From VXOZ01 sp965220045 (GTDB taxonomy: Bacteria > Chloroflexota > UBA11872 > VXOZ01), in the NCBI GenBank assembly GCA_965220045.1, contig OZ244803.1, forward strand, positions 1,798,001-1,862,000: DNA of 64,000 bases, read 5' to 3'. This document shows positions 16,007 to 25,689 of this stretch, one piece after another (position 1 is the stretch's first letter; every line of letters starts with the position of its first letter). A program made the translations under genes and the position numbers. The notes beneath the pieces were generated by a model. The model searched no databases. It was given only the letters and a program-made list of their open reading frames with translations, and was not told where the DNA came from.

Positions 16007-16951
16007 ATGTACGCACACATCACAGGGTGGGGCAAGGCGTTACCCGAACGGCGCTTGACCAATGCCGACCTGGAGAAAATGGTGAGTACCGCGGACGAGT
16101 GGATCGTTAGCCGCACGGGCATCCGCGAGCGCCGCATTGTTTCCGACTGCGATACTACGGACTCTCTCGGCGCTGAAGCCGCCCGCAAAGCGCTCGCAAG
16201 AGCCGGTGTGACAGCCGAGGAAGTCGATATGGTAATCGCGGCCAGTTGCACGCCGGAAGCGCTGTTCCCCAGTATTGCAAACCGGATCCAACAACGGCTT
16301 GCCCTCAAGCGGGCTGCCGCCCTGGATCTCAATCAGGCCTGCGCGGGCTTTATCCACGGTCTCGCCGTGGCGCAGGGTTTCATCATTTCGCGCCAGTACC
16401 GGACTATTCTGGTCGTCGGCTCTGAGGTTCTCACCCGCCACGTGGATTGGTCGGACCGCTCGACGTGCGTGCTTTTCGGCGATGCGGCCGGAGCCGTGGT
16501 GATACAGGCATCCGAGGATCCGGGAGGGCACCTGGCTTTCGATCTCGGCTCCGATGGCGGCGGGGGCGATTTGCTCATGCTGCCGGTCGACGGAAAGCTG
16601 TACATGAACGGACGCGAAGTGTACCGCTTTGCCGTCACTGCGATGACCTCTTCACTGGAAGCCGCCATTGAAAAAGCCGACCTTTCGCTCGATCAGATCG
16701 ACCTGCTCATTCCGCACCAAGCGAACATTCGCATCATCCAATCGGCCGCCCAGACGCTTGGCCTTCCCCTGGAAAGAGTGTTCACAAACGTGGAGAAGTA
16801 CGGCAACACGTCAGCCGCTTCTATTCCGGTGGCGCTCTGCGAAGCAATTGAAGAAGGACGCCTCAAACCGGGAGATACGGTTGCCATGGTCGCGTTCGGC
16901 GCCGGTCTCGCCTGGGGAGCAACCATCATTCAGTGGACGAGCCCGGTCTGA
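16007..16951 (+). CDS. fabH: 3-oxoacyl-ACP synthase III (FabH-like)
   Basis: 314-residue thiolase-fold condensing enzyme that starts fatty-acid synthesis by joining acyl-CoA with malonyl-ACP. The catalytic triad is visible: Cys112 (DLNQACAGFIHGLA), His in LLIPHQANIRI and Asn in EKYGNTSAASIPVAL. DEWIVSRTGIRERR near residue 30 is the typical FabH N-terminal motif. The ATG at 16007 gives the normal beginning; a GTG-like start 30 nt earlier adds ten atypical residues. No other fab genes are adjacent, so a role in a specialised acyl pathway (KAS III homologue) is possible. Last gene of lspA-rluD-fabH. Confidence 0.88.
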   Translation: MYAHITGWGKALPERRLTNADLEKMVSTADEWIVSRTGIRERRIVSDCDTTDSLGAEAARKALARAGVTAEEVDMVIAASCTPEALFPSIANRIQQRLALKRAAALDLNQACAGFIHGLAVAQGFIISRQYRTILVVGSEVLTRHVDWSDRSTCVLFGDAAGAVVIQASEDPGGHLAFDLGSDGGGGDLLMLPVDGKLYMNGREVYRFAVTAMTSSLEAAIEKADLSLDQIDLLIPHQANIRIIQSAAQTLGLPLERVFTNVEKYGNTSAASIPVALCEAIEEGRLKPGDTVAMVAFGAGLAWGATIIQWTSPV

Positions 16952-17041
16952 CCGTCGCCGGGCACGAGCCGCCAAACCGCCAGGTTTATCGAGGCTCCCT
17001 CCTCTGACCACGCCGCCACACAGAATTTGTGTGCCGTCAGC

Positions 17042-17596
17042 CTATCCCGGACGGATTTCCCAGAAGTCCTTGCCCAAGGCATCGTACGGCAGGCGCCGCT
17101 CGTCAGGGTCTTGGGCGTCGAATTGCTGGTTTACAAAGTAGATGAGGAAAGTGTCGCCGGTTCCCACGTTGGCGGCGCCGTGAGCGACGCCGCGCGGAAT
17201 GTACAGGAGTTGGCTGCGCCCTCGCCCCAAAACAAACCGCATCGTGCCACCCGATGTTGGGGAGTCTGCGCGCACATCCCACAGGCCAACCAGCAGGGAC
17301 TGCGACGGGGGCACAAACCAGACATCCTCTTGGTTGAAATGAAGATGCCATGCCTTGATGGCGCCCGCCGCCATCAGAGAGCAGTTGATTTGGCGCACCT
17401 CAAACCCCGCGATCCCTGCCAACGCCCCATCCGCCAAGCGGCCAAGTTCCGTAAACGTTCCGCCGTCTTCTACAAAAGTCTGGAGCGGCAGAAGCTGCAC
17501 TCCCTCGATATGGGATTTGCCGCCATACGCTTGACGGAAAACAGATTCGCGCACGTCTTCGCGGATGTCGCTCAGGTTTAGCGTTGACTCTTCCAT
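17042..17596 (-). CDS. dTDP-4-dehydrorhamnose 3,5-epimerase-related cupin protein
   Basis: 184-residue RmlC-like cupin. RmlC epimerises C3 and C5 of dTDP-4-keto-6-deoxyglucose on the way to dTDP-rhamnose. Visible family pattern: FEVRQINCSLMAAGAIKAWHLHFNQEDVW (His-rich strand with WHLH), then LLVGLWDVR, and IPRGVAHGAANVG in the second half. The catalytic His-Asp-Tyr set is not fully classical (KAWHLH instead of RGLHYQ), so this is a relative whose substrate may differ. ATG at 17596 chosen; the upstream open frame has no family likeness. No rmlA, B or D nearby. Convergent with fabH. Confidence 0.7.
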   Translation of the reverse strand: MEESTLNLSDIREDVRESVFRQAYGGKSHIEGVQLLPLQTFVEDGGTFTELGRLADGALAGIAGFEVRQINCSLMAAGAIKAWHLHFNQEDVWFVPPSQSLLVGLWDVRADSPTSGGTMRFVLGRGRSQLLYIPRGVAHGAANVGTGDTFLIYFVNQQFDAQDPDERRLPYDALGKDFWEIRPG

Positions 17597-17888
17597 TTGT
17601 GCCCCCCGCACGTAACCGGCCGGACTCCCAGTCCAACCGGAATCGTAGGTACTTCCACTAGCCTCGTTCGATCCTGACGGCGCGACCTCTACAATGGCAT
17701 AGCGGCGGTGATGGGACGCGCTGCAGCGAGCCGGTCCGCTGCCGTTGCCGCAGGGTAATGTGAATGATACGATGCCCAGCGCGCCACTCGCAACGGTGTC
17801 CGTTAACTGAGTCAATCTTGCGTCGCGGCAAGCCCTGTCGCCTGTAGGTTTGGTGCATCCTGGGGAACAACTGCCGGAATTCATTGAA

Positions 17889-19469
17889 ATGCCGCAAACC
17901 GACCGTCCGAATTACCTCTTCATCACCACCGATCAGCATAACCCGACCTGCCTGGGCTATGCGGGACATCCGATCGTGCAAACGCCGAACATCGATGCGC
18001 TCGCTCAGCGAGGGGTGACATTTTCGCGCGCCTACGTGTCCAATCCCCTCTGTACACCCTCGCGGGCGACGCTCTTCACCGGCTTGACGACGCGCGGGCA
18101 CCGCGTCCGCACGAATGGTATCCCGCTCAGCTACGACACTCCTACCATGCCAGCAGCGCTGCTGAACGCCGGCTATCACACACGCTACGCCGGCAAGCCG
18201 CATCTGCGCACGAGCCTCACGCCGCCGGGCTTGCCCCTGGAGGACGTCGACCCGCAGGAGTTTCCTGAGGCGAGGGCCCTATGGCGCTCGGGGCGCATAC
18301 AGAGCCTGCCTCTGCCTTACTACGGATTTGAGGATGTCCGCTTCGTGAACGGCCATGGGCACGGTTCGTGGGGCGAATACGTGGCATGGCTTGATAGGGA
18401 ACATCCTGATCACGCCTATCTCTTACATGAGGCAGTGCCGCTGGAGCCCCCCAGTCCGGCGCGAGACACCTACGTTGCTTCCTATAAGTGGGCGCTTCCC
18501 TTTGAACTCCATCCAATGACGTGGACCTGCGACCGCACAATTGAATACCTGAAATGCCTTGGCAAACAAGCCCAGGAACCGGGCGCAGGTCCGGCGCCGT
18601 CCCGGGAGCCGTTCTTTCTCTGGTGCTCTATCGCCGATCCGCACGTGCCCCTCGCGCCAACCGCTCCCTATTGCTACAAGTACGATTACGCGGACATTCC
18701 ACCGGCAAAGCGACGCGCGGGCGAGTTTGACGATTTGCCGCCGCACATCGCCCAGATATACGCGCGCCCCAAGAAAGGCGTCGACATCGACCCGTACCGC
18801 AATGAGTGCGCCGCGCACTACTACGGACTGATCGAGATGATCGATGAAGAAGTAGGCCGGGTCATACAGGCCCTGCGCGATAGCGGTTTAGAGCAAGATA
18901 CGGTAGTAATCCTTGCCGCCGACCATGGGGAGGCCTTAGGTGACCACGGCATGTGGGGCAAAGGGCCGTACCACTTTGACAGTGTGATCCGCGTGCCGCT
19001 CGTATTCAGTTGGCCGGGAGAATTCGCAGCGGGCGCCATCTGCTCGGATGTGGTGAGCCTCCTCGACTTTGCGCCGACGATACTCGATATCGCCGGCGTG
19101 CCCATTCCCGAGGGAACCAAGCCGCCAAATCGGGTTGGCGCGTGTGAGTTGCCGGCCTGGCCCGGACGTAGTCTTGTGCCGCTCCTGAGAGGGAACGCTG
19201 CCCAATCTTCAGGACGTGCAGTGGTGGAGGACGACCAGGATGACCTTGGACTTCGGTTACGCACGCTCGTGACGGAGCGGTACCGTCTGACGGTGTACGC
19301 CGGTCAAGACTACGGTGAGCTCTTTGACCTGCACGAAGACCCGGACGAGTTGCGGAACCTGTGGGCCGACGCAGGATACAAAGACGTGCGGACTGAACTA
19401 ATCGCGGCACTGCTCGACACGATCATCGCAACGGATCACGCGCTGCCCCGCCGCATGGGGTCATCCTAG
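17889..19469 (+). CDS. Sulfatase (arylsulfatase A family)
   Basis: 526-residue alkaline-phosphatase-superfamily sulfatase. The signature NPLCTPSRATLFTGL carries Cys55 of C-x-P-x-R, which must be converted to formylglycine for activity. Metal-site segments follow: DQHNPTCLGYAGHP at the start, then CSIADPHVPLAP and VILAADHGEALGDHGMWGKGPYHFDSVIRVPLVFSWPG. A C-terminal LFDLHEDPDELRNLW is typical. No signal peptide is seen, so it may act in the cytoplasm on imported or intracellular sulfate esters. No formylglycine-generating enzyme gene is in the window. The ATG at 17889 is chosen over a frame-open GTG at 17850. Substrate unknown; sulfated polysaccharide or phosphonate monoester are alternatives. 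Confidence 0.9.
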   Translation: MPQTDRPNYLFITTDQHNPTCLGYAGHPIVQTPNIDALAQRGVTFSRAYVSNPLCTPSRATLFTGLTTRGHRVRTNGIPLSYDTPTMPAALLNAGYHTRYAGKPHLRTSLTPPGLPLEDVDPQEFPEARALWRSGRIQSLPLPYYGFEDVRFVNGHGHGSWGEYVAWLDREHPDHAYLLHEAVPLEPPSPARDTYVASYKWALPFELHPMTWTCDRTIEYLKCLGKQAQEPGAGPAPSREPFFLWCSIADPHVPLAPTAPYCYKYDYADIPPAKRRAGEFDDLPPHIAQIYARPKKGVDIDPYRNECAAHYYGLIEMIDEEVGRVIQALRDSGLEQDTVVILAADHGEALGDHGMWGKGPYHFDSVIRVPLVFSWPGEFAAGAICSDVVSLLDFAPTILDIAGVPIPEGTKPPNRVGACELPAWPGRSLVPLLRGNAAQSSGRAVVEDDQDDLGLRLRTLVTERYRLTVYAGQDYGELFDLHEDPDELRNLWADAGYKDVRTELIAALLDTIIATDHALPRRMGSS

Positions 19470-19557
19470 AATTGCGGGCCGACCGCCTGCGTGAGCGGCC
19501 CGGAGAAAGACCGCCGCCGTCGGGTCTTGCGTAGGTCGACGAAATGTCGCGCATCTG

Positions 19558-19586
19558 TTGACACTGGAATCTGCAAATGATAAACT
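19558..19586 (+). promoter_or_regulatory. Main promoter of the ribosomal-protein supercluster
   Basis: TTGACA (19558-19563), 17-bp spacer, TAAACT (19581-19586): a near-consensus housekeeping promoter. Start near 19593 leaves about 45 nt before the rpsL GTG. It is the only strong promoter I see for the next 20 kb on this strand. Confidence 0.8.
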
Positions 19587-19639
19587 CTATCTTTGCGTGT
19601 ATTGTGACTTTAGAAGTTGAAATGTAGCGAGTTTGAACC

Positions 19640-20098
19640 GTGCCGACCACCAATCAACTTGTGCGGCGGGGGCGAAAGTCCAAGACGGTTAAAGGCAAGT
19701 CGCCGGACCTTCATTGGAACTATAACGCCCTAAAGAACCGGTACGTTCGCACCGATGGTTCGCCGCAAAAGCGCGGTGTATGCATTTCCGTGCGCACACT
19801 GACGCCAAGGAAGCCGAATTCCGCGTTGCGGAAGGTGGCGCGCGTGCGGTTGACCAACGGCAGGGAAGTAACGGCGTACATTCCCGGCGAGGGCCACAAT
19901 TTGCAGGAACACTCAGTGGTCCTTATCCGCGGCGGCCGGGTGAAGGACGTTCCCGGCGTACGCTATCATATAGTGCGGGGCACGCTGGACGCCGAAGGCG
20001 TTTACACGCACGCCGGCGCCCCTCAGGATCGGAACAAGAGTCGATCCAAGTACGGCACCAGACGTTCACGACCGGTTGCGGGTGCCGGTGCCTCATAG
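19640..20098 (+). CDS. rpsL: Ribosomal protein S12
   Basis: 152 residues, decoding-centre protein of the 30S subunit. The core is unmistakable: SPQKRGVCISVRTLTPRKPNSALRKVARVRLTNGREVTAYIPGEGHNLQEHSVVLIRGGRVKDVPGVRYHIVRG, cited here as a run of conserved blocks. Lys of TPRKPNS, the usual streptomycin-resistance site, is wild type. About 15 extra residues between KSPDLHW and SPQKRG match the longer S12 form of Gram-positive and Chloroflexota types. Start is GTG. First gene after the main promoter. Confidence 0.96.
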   Translation: MPTTNQLVRRGRKSKTVKGKSPDLHWNYNALKNRYVRTDGSPQKRGVCISVRTLTPRKPNSALRKVARVRLTNGREVTAYIPGEGHNLQEHSVVLIRGGRVKDVPGVRYHIVRGTLDAEGVYTHAGAPQDRNKSRSKYGTRRSRPVAGAGAS

Positions 20099-20204
20099 AG
20101 GCGCTCACCCGTCGCACGAGATACACGACCATTAATTGCTTACAGCAGTTGTTGGCCTCGACATCGAAGCTGACAACGCTGTTGTGTGTAAGGGGCAGTT
20201 GAGA

Positions 20205-20675
20205 ATGCCACGGCGAGAAAGAGTGACAAAGCGGAGAATTCCGCCGGATCCCAAGTTTCGCAGTGTCACGTTGCAGCAGTTCATCAATAAGCTGATGCAG
20301 TGCGGCAAGAAGAGCACGACGGAGAGATTTGTGTACGGCGCCTTCGACATTATAGAAGCGCGCACTGGTCGCTCCGGCTTGGATGTATTCGATCAAGCCG
20401 TGCGCAACGTTACGCCCCTGGTGGAAGTGAGACCACGCCGTGTTGGCGGCGCCACCTATCAAGTGCCGATGGAAATACCCAGCGGCCGGCGGCTTTCGTT
20501 GGCGCTGCGGTGGATCGTGCGCTTCTCTCGCGAGCGTCGGGGGCCAAGCATGGCAGTGAAGCTTGCGGAGGAATTGATTGACGCCGCGGACGGTCAAGGC
20601 GCGTCAATCCGGCGACGCGACGAAACGCACCGAATGGCAGAGGCCAATAAGGCATTCTCCCACTATCGTTGGTAA
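20205..20675 (+). CDS. rpsG: Ribosomal protein S7
   Basis: 156-residue 30S head assembly protein. MPRRERVTKRRIPPDPKF start, QQFINKLMQCGKKSTTERFVYGAF and GGATYQVPMEIPSGRRLSLALRW blocks are diagnostic. ATG at 20205 gives the standard length; open frame upstream of it is not S7-like. Follows rpsL by 106 nt. In other bacteria S7 is the translational repressor of this operon; no repressor site was identified here. Confidence 0.96.
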   Translation: MPRRERVTKRRIPPDPKFRSVTLQQFINKLMQCGKKSTTERFVYGAFDIIEARTGRSGLDVFDQAVRNVTPLVEVRPRRVGGATYQVPMEIPSGRRLSLALRWIVRFSRERRGPSMAVKLAEELIDAADGQGASIRRRDETHRMAEANKAFSHYRW

Positions 20676-20747
20676 GCAGGAACGCTGCCAAGCGAGAAAT
20701 CAACCCATACTCATCGAAGTCAAAGCGAAAAAGCAAGAACCGACCAC

Positions 20748-22820
20748 ATGGAACGCCAATTTCCCATAGAAAACTACCGCAATATCGGCATCATTGCCCA
20801 CATTGACGCCGGCAAGACCACCACGACCGAACGGGTGCTCTTCTACTCCGGGCGTATTCACCGCATGGGCGAGGTGCACGAAGGCACTACCGCCATGGAC
20901 TTCATGGTCCAAGAGCGCGAGCGCGGGATCACGATCACTGCGGCCGCCACCACATCGATGTGGCGGGACCACCGCATCAACATCATCGATACACCCGGGC
21001 ACGTTGACTTTACCGCTGAGGTAGAGCGCTCTTTGCGCGTCCTCGACGGAGGCGTGGTTGTGTTTGACGCCGTATCGGGTGTCGAGGCGCAATCGGAGAC
21101 TGTGTGGCGGCAAGCGGATCGGTATCGCGTGCCCCGCATTTGCTTCGTAAATAAAATGGATCGCGTGGGTGCCGACTTTTGGAACTGCATTGAGATGATC
21201 CGCGATCGCTTGCAAGCGCGGCCCGTGCCGATCCAGATTCCGATTGGCGCGGAAGACACCTTTGTGGGCATGATCGACCTCTTTACGATGCAGGCGGTCA
21301 CTTTTTCGGACGAGCTTGGAGCGAATCCTACCATTGCGGCTATTCCTGAAGACTTGCGCGAAGAAGCTGAGAAACGCCGCCACGAACTGATCGAGACTGT
21401 CGCCGAGCACGATGAAGACCTCCTGCTGAAATACCTTAATGATGAAGAGATCTCCATCGAAGAGTTGAAGGCAGCGCTGCACCGGGCAACCTGCCGGGTT
21501 GCGCTGGTGCCCGTCCTGTGCGGCGCCGCGCTCCGCAATAAGGGTGTGCAGCCGCTTCTCGATGCCGTGGTAGACTTCCTGCCTTCTCCAACGGAGGTAC
21601 CGGCGATTGAGGGTGTGGTGCCCATTTCCGGTATGGAGGAGACGCGCCCATCCGACGATAGCGCGCCTTTTGCCGCGCTGGCCTTCAAGGTAGTTACCGA
21701 TCCATTCAGTGGGCGCTTGGTCTATCTCCGAGTCTATTCCGGTACTGCGGACGCGGGCATGCAAATGCTCAATGCGAGCCGAGAACGCCGCGAACGGCTG
21801 GGGCGACTGCTGTTCATGCACGCAGACAAGCGTGAGGAAGTATCCAGCATCTTTGCCGGTGAAATCGTCGCCGCGGTCGGTCTCAAGGACACCTTTACCG
21901 GCGACACCCTGTGCCAGGTCAATCACCCGATTACATTTGAATCAATACGATTTCCGGACCCCGTCTTGCACATGGCGATTGAACCCAATAGCCGCATGGA
22001 TGAAGACAAATTGTCCACCGCGCTCCGCCGTCTTTCCGAAGAAGACCCTACCTTCCGTGCAGGACAGGACCCACAGACCGGCGAGACCATCATCGGCGGC
22101 ATGGGGGAGCTGCACCTGGAAGTGATATCGGACCGCTTGCTGCGGGAATTCAACGTCGAAGCCTCGCTTGGGGCTCCGCAAGTGGCGTATAAGGAGACAA
22201 TTCAAGGCTCTCTTGAACAGGAAGGCCGTTTCATACGGCAGACCGGAGGGCGAGGACAGTACGGTCACGTGTGGCTGCGCATTGAACCGCTGGAAAGCGG
22301 CTCCGGCATTCAAATCGAGAACGAGATTATCGGCGGCTCAATCCCGAAAGAATACGTTTCGGCGGTGCAATCGGGCATTCGCGACAGCCTGCTTGCCGGT
22401 CCTCTCGGCTATCCGGTAGTTGACGTGCGGGTTACTATATTTGATGGGTCCTACCACCCCGTGGATTCGTCTGAGTTGGCCTTCCATAACGCTGCGGTGA
22501 TCGCCATGCGTGAAGGTCTGGAGAAAGCCCGGCCCGTGACGCTGGAGCCAATCATGCAGGTGGAAGTGATGATACCCGAGGAATTCCTCGGCGAGATTTC
22601 GGGCGCATTGAATGCCCGACGGGGCAGCATTGACGACATTCAGACGCGACTCGGAACCAAAGTGATCCAGGCCAAGGTGCCTTTGGCTACGATGTTTGGC
22701 TATGTGAATACTCTACGTTCCAGTACGCAGGGACGCGGCACCTATTCGATGCAATTCTCGCATTACCAGGAAGTGTTTCACAGCGCACGGGAATTGATAG
22801 CGAAAGCTGGCAGAAACTAG
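20748..22820 (+). CDS. fusA: Elongation factor G
   Basis: 690-residue translational GTPase that drives translocation and, with RRF, ribosome recycling. GTP-binding motifs: AHIDAGKTTTTERV (G1), RGITITAAAT (G2), DTPGHVDFTAEV (G3) and NKMDR (G4). Domains II-V follow, ending in RSSTQGRGTYSMQFSHYQEV, the classic EF-G C-terminus. Full length, between rpsG and tuf as in the canonical str operon. Confidence 0.96.
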   Translation: MERQFPIENYRNIGIIAHIDAGKTTTTERVLFYSGRIHRMGEVHEGTTAMDFMVQERERGITITAAATTSMWRDHRINIIDTPGHVDFTAEVERSLRVLDGGVVVFDAVSGVEAQSETVWRQADRYRVPRICFVNKMDRVGADFWNCIEMIRDRLQARPVPIQIPIGAEDTFVGMIDLFTMQAVTFSDELGANPTIAAIPEDLREEAEKRRHELIETVAEHDEDLLLKYLNDEEISIEELKAALHRATCRVALVPVLCGAALRNKGVQPLLDAVVDFLPSPTEVPAIEGVVPISGMEETRPSDDSAPFAALAFKVVTDPFSGRLVYLRVYSGTADAGMQMLNASRERRERLGRLLFMHADKREEVSSIFAGEIVAAVGLKDTFTGDTLCQVNHPITFESIRFPDPVLHMAIEPNSRMDEDKLSTALRRLSEEDPTFRAGQDPQTGETIIGGMGELHLEVISDRLLREFNVEASLGAPQVAYKETIQGSLEQEGRFIRQTGGRGQYGHVWLRIEPLESGSGIQIENEIIGGSIPKEYVSAVQSGIRDSLLAGPLGYPVVDVRVTIFDGSYHPVDSSELAFHNAAVIAMREGLEKARPVTLEPIMQVEVMIPEEFLGEISGALNARRGSIDDIQTRLGTKVIQAKVPLATMFGYVNTLRSSTQGRGTYSMQFSHYQEVFHSARELIAKAGRN

Positions 22821-22859
22821 CCCACTTTTCGGTAGGAACAGCAAGGAGAGAGCAAGAGG

Positions 22860-24062
22860 ATGGCGAAGGAGCGATTTGAGCGAACGAAGCCGCACGTGAA
22901 CATCGGCACGATTGGGCACATCGATCACGGCAAGACGACGCTGACGGCAGCGATTACGAAGGTGCTGGCGCTGCAGGGCGGCGCGGACTTTACTCCCTTT
23001 GACAGCATCGATAACGCGCCGGAAGAGCGCGAGCGCGGCATCACGATTGCGATTGCGCACGTGGAGTACCAGACCGAGAACCGCCACTACGCCCACGTGG
23101 ACTGCCCCGGACACGCGGACTACATCAAGAACATGATCACCGGCGCGGCGCAGATGGACGGCGCCATCCTGGTGGTGAGCGCACCCGACGGCCCCATGCC
23201 GCAGACGCGCGAGCACGTGCTGCTGGCGCGGCAGGTGGAAGTGCCGGCCATGGTGGTCTACCTGAACAAGTGCGACATGCTGGACGACGAGGAGCTGCTC
23301 GAACTCGTGGAACTCGAGGTACGTGAGCTGCTCGACAAGTACGAGTTCCCCGGCGACGACATCCCCATCATCCGCGGCAGCGCGCTGCAGGCCTTGGAGA
23401 GCGACAGCGACGATGCTTCCGATGAGGCGTATGCGTCCATTCTGGAACTGATGGCGGCGGTGGACGACTACATTCCCACGCCGACCCGCGCCATCGACCA
23501 GCCGTTCCTGATGCCGATTGAAGACGTATTCAACATCAAGGGTCGCGGCACGGTGGTAACGGGACGGATCGAGCGCGGCCAGGTGAACACGGGTGAAGAG
23601 ATCGAGATCGTCGGCATCCAGCGGGACACGCAGACGTCGGTGGTGACCGGTGTGGAGATGTTCCGCAAGATCCTGGACTCGGGTGAGGCGGGCGACAACG
23701 TGGGCTGCCTCCTGAGAGGTATCGAGAAAGACAACGTGGAGCGGGGCCAGGTGCTGGCCGCCGCCGGGTCCATCACGCCGCACACGAAGTTCGAGGCGGA
23801 GGTGTATGTGCTGAGCCGGGATGAGGGTGGGCGGCACACGCCGTTCTTCCCAGGGTACCGGCCGCAGTTCTACGTGCGGACGACGGACGTGACCGGCGCG
23901 ATTGCGCTGCCGGAGGGAGTGGAGATGGTGATGCCGGGCGACAACATCACGATGACGATCCACCTGATCAACCCGGTAGCGTTGGAAGAGGGTGTGCGCT
24001 TCGCGATCCGCGAAGGCGGCCGCACCGTCGGCGCCGGCGTCGTTACGAAGGTTCTGGAGTAA
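22860..24062 (+). CDS. tuf: Elongation factor Tu
   Basis: 400-residue GTPase delivering aminoacyl-tRNA to the ribosome. Motifs: GTIGHIDHGKTTLTAAIT, RERGITIAIAHVEY, DCPGHADYIKNM and NKCD; domain II GRGTVVTGRIERG and domain III end GRTVGAGVVTKVLE. Codons are visibly more GC-ended than in fusA or rpsJ on either side, as expected for extreme expression or for gene conversion with a second tuf copy elsewhere. GGAGAG ribosome site. Confidence 0.97.
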   Translation: MAKERFERTKPHVNIGTIGHIDHGKTTLTAAITKVLALQGGADFTPFDSIDNAPEERERGITIAIAHVEYQTENRHYAHVDCPGHADYIKNMITGAAQMDGAILVVSAPDGPMPQTREHVLLARQVEVPAMVVYLNKCDMLDDEELLELVELEVRELLDKYEFPGDDIPIIRGSALQALESDSDDASDEAYASILELMAAVDDYIPTPTRAIDQPFLMPIEDVFNIKGRGTVVTGRIERGQVNTGEEIEIVGIQRDTQTSVVTGVEMFRKILDSGEAGDNVGCLLRGIEKDNVERGQVLAAAGSITPHTKFEAEVYVLSRDEGGRHTPFFPGYRPQFYVRTTDVTGAIALPEGVEMVMPGDNITMTIHLINPVALEEGVRFAIREGGRTVGAGVVTKVLE

Positions 24063-24065
24063 CGT

Positions 24066-24377
24066 ATGGCGCAGCAGACTATCCGAATTCGTCTCAAGGC
24101 ATTCGACCATAAGGTCCTCGATCAGTCTGCCGGGCAGATTGTAAGCGCGGCTCAGGGGACGGGCGCACGCATTGCGGGCCCGATCCCGCTGCCAACGGAG
24201 ATCAATAAGTTTACGGTCATTCGTTCCGCGTTCATCGATAAGGATTCGCGAGAGCAATTCGAAGTGCGCACACACAAGCGGCTTATTGATGTGCTTGAGC
24301 CAAATGCTAAGACGATGGATGCGTTGCTGCGCTTAGAGTTGCCTGCGGGTGTAGATATTGAAATGAAGTCCATGTGA
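24066..24377 (+). CDS. rpsJ: Ribosomal protein S10
   Basis: 103 residues; 30S head protein and, as NusE, partner of NusB in rRNA antitermination (a boxA-like site lies upstream of the 16S gene in this window). QTIRIRLKAFDHKVLDQSAGQIV, GPIPLPTEINKFTVIRS and FEVRTHKRLIDVLEP are diagnostic. Begins only 3 nt after tuf and opens the S10 operon. Confidence 0.96.
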   Translation: MAQQTIRIRLKAFDHKVLDQSAGQIVSAAQGTGARIAGPIPLPTEINKFTVIRSAFIDKDSREQFEVRTHKRLIDVLEPNAKTMDALLRLELPAGVDIEMKSM

Positions 24378-24390
24378 GGATGCCTAGGGC

Positions 24391-25044
24391 ATGTCAATCG
24401 GTTTGATCGGAAAGAAAATCGGCATGGCGCAGGTCTTTGACGACGATGGCGCGGCTGTGCCCGTCACGGTCGTGCAGGCAGGGCCTTGCACCGTGGTGCA
24501 GATCAAGCGTGCCGAGGGAGCGGATGGCTACAATGCCGTGCAGGTCGGGTTTGGCGAGAGATTGAAGAGAATAACGCGACCGGCACGCGGCCACATCGAG
24601 AAGCATCTCGGTGACGATGCCGCCATTCCGCGAGACCTCCACGAGTTTCGGGTCACAGACCCCAGCGCATATGAAGCGGGCCAGACACTCGACGTAGGCC
24701 TCTTCGCCGAAGGTCAGACTGTGGACGTAACCGGCACTTCCAAGGGAAAAGGATTCGCGGGAGTGATGCGCCGGCACAACTTCAGCGGACAGCAGAAGAC
24801 CCACGGCCAGTCCGACCGCTGGCGGGCACCCGGAGCCGTTGGCATGGGCACGACCCCCGGTCGGGTGTGGAAAGGCCAGAGAATGGCCGGCAGAATGGGC
24901 CAGGACCTGGTAACGGTACAAAATCTGCGAGTAGTCAGAGTTGAAACAGAACAGAATATCTTGTTGATTCAAGGCGCGATTCCGGGGGGGCCAGGCACAC
25001 TCGTTACGGTGCGGCCGGCAGTAAAGTCTCCCGACTCCGCGTAG
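24391..25044 (+). CDS. rplC: Ribosomal protein L3
   Basis: 217 residues; early 50S assembly protein near the peptidyl-transferase centre. IGKKIGMAQVF start, VDVTGTSKGKGFAGVMRRHNF and the W-finger region GRVWKGQRMAGRMG are visible. Same strand and spacing as in standard S10 operons. Confidence 0.95.
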   Translation: MSIGLIGKKIGMAQVFDDDGAAVPVTVVQAGPCTVVQIKRAEGADGYNAVQVGFGERLKRITRPARGHIEKHLGDDAAIPRDLHEFRVTDPSAYEAGQTLDVGLFAEGQTVDVTGTSKGKGFAGVMRRHNFSGQQKTHGQSDRWRAPGAVGMGTTPGRVWKGQRMAGRMGQDLVTVQNLRVVRVETEQNILLIQGAIPGGPGTLVTVRPAVKSPDSA

Positions 25045-25062
25045 GCCAGAGAGCGAAATGCA

Positions 25063-25689
25063 GTGGATGTAAGAGTTCTCGACAAGCAAGGAAGCCCAGC
25101 CGGGGAAGCAACGCTTCCTGACCATATTTTTGGCGTAGAGCCGCGGCAAGACCTGGTGTACCAAGCGGTAATCCGCGATGAAGCCGGCCAGCGCCTCGGC
25201 AGCGCCAGTACGAAGACCCGCAGCGAGGTGCGCGGCGGCGGACGGAAGCCGTGGCGCCAAAAAGGCACGGGGCGGGCACGGCACGGGAGCCGGCGATCGC
25301 CTATCTGGCGCACCGGCGGCGTCACGTTTGGCCCTCACCCCCGTGACTATCATCTCGCTATGCCACGCAAGATGTGGCGTATGGCCATGTATTCGGCGTT
25401 GTCAGCCAAAGTGCAAGCCGATCGTGTGCTTGTAATCGCGGGATTTCCCAACGAGGAAATCAGCACCAAAGGCCAAGTAGCGTTCTTGGATGCGCTCGAT
25501 GTGCCGACCAGCGCCCTCTATGTAACGGAATCGCCAACGCCGGAATTGCAGCTTTCCATCCGCAATTTGCCGGATGTTGCCCTTTCCGGTCCGCATACAC
25601 TCAGCGTCCGCGACGTGGTCGTATTCGACTATCTCATCTTCGACACGGATGCCGTCGCCGCGTTGGAACTACTCTGGGGGCATTCATGA
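25063..25689 (+). CDS. rplD: Ribosomal protein L4
   Basis: 208 residues; lines the exit tunnel and is the autogenous regulator of the S10 operon in E. coli. The tunnel loop TRSEVRGGGRKPWRQKGTGRARHGSRRSPIWRTGG is typical (given as a descriptive span, residues ~48-82). GTG start. The final TGA overlaps the rplW ATG. Confidence 0.94.
   Translation: MDVRVLDKQGSPAGEATLPDHIFGVEPRQDLVYQAVIRDEAGQRLGSASTKTRSEVRGGGRKPWRQKGTGRARHGSRRSPIWRTGGVTFGPHPRDYHLAMPRKMWRMAMYSALSAKVQADRVLVIAGFPNEEISTKGQVAFLDALDVPTSALYVTESPTPELQLSIRNLPDVALSGPHTLSVRDVVVFDYLIFDTDAVAALELLWGHS

Noticed and set aside
17017..17033. Terminator between fabH and the RmlC-like gene
   Set aside because: CACACA/TGTGTG is short and AT-poor in the tail; too weak to list.
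19476..19501. Terminator after the sulfatase gene
   Set aside because: Only a 6-bp GGGCCG/CGGCCC stem with a 14-nt loop and no T run.
20700..21926. 408-codon open frame on the minus strand
   Set aside because: Antisense to fusA; no recognisable domain or ribosome site.
22713..24275. 520-codon open frame on the minus strand
   Set aside because: Antisense to tuf and rpsJ; His/Arg-rich composition typical of a shadow frame.
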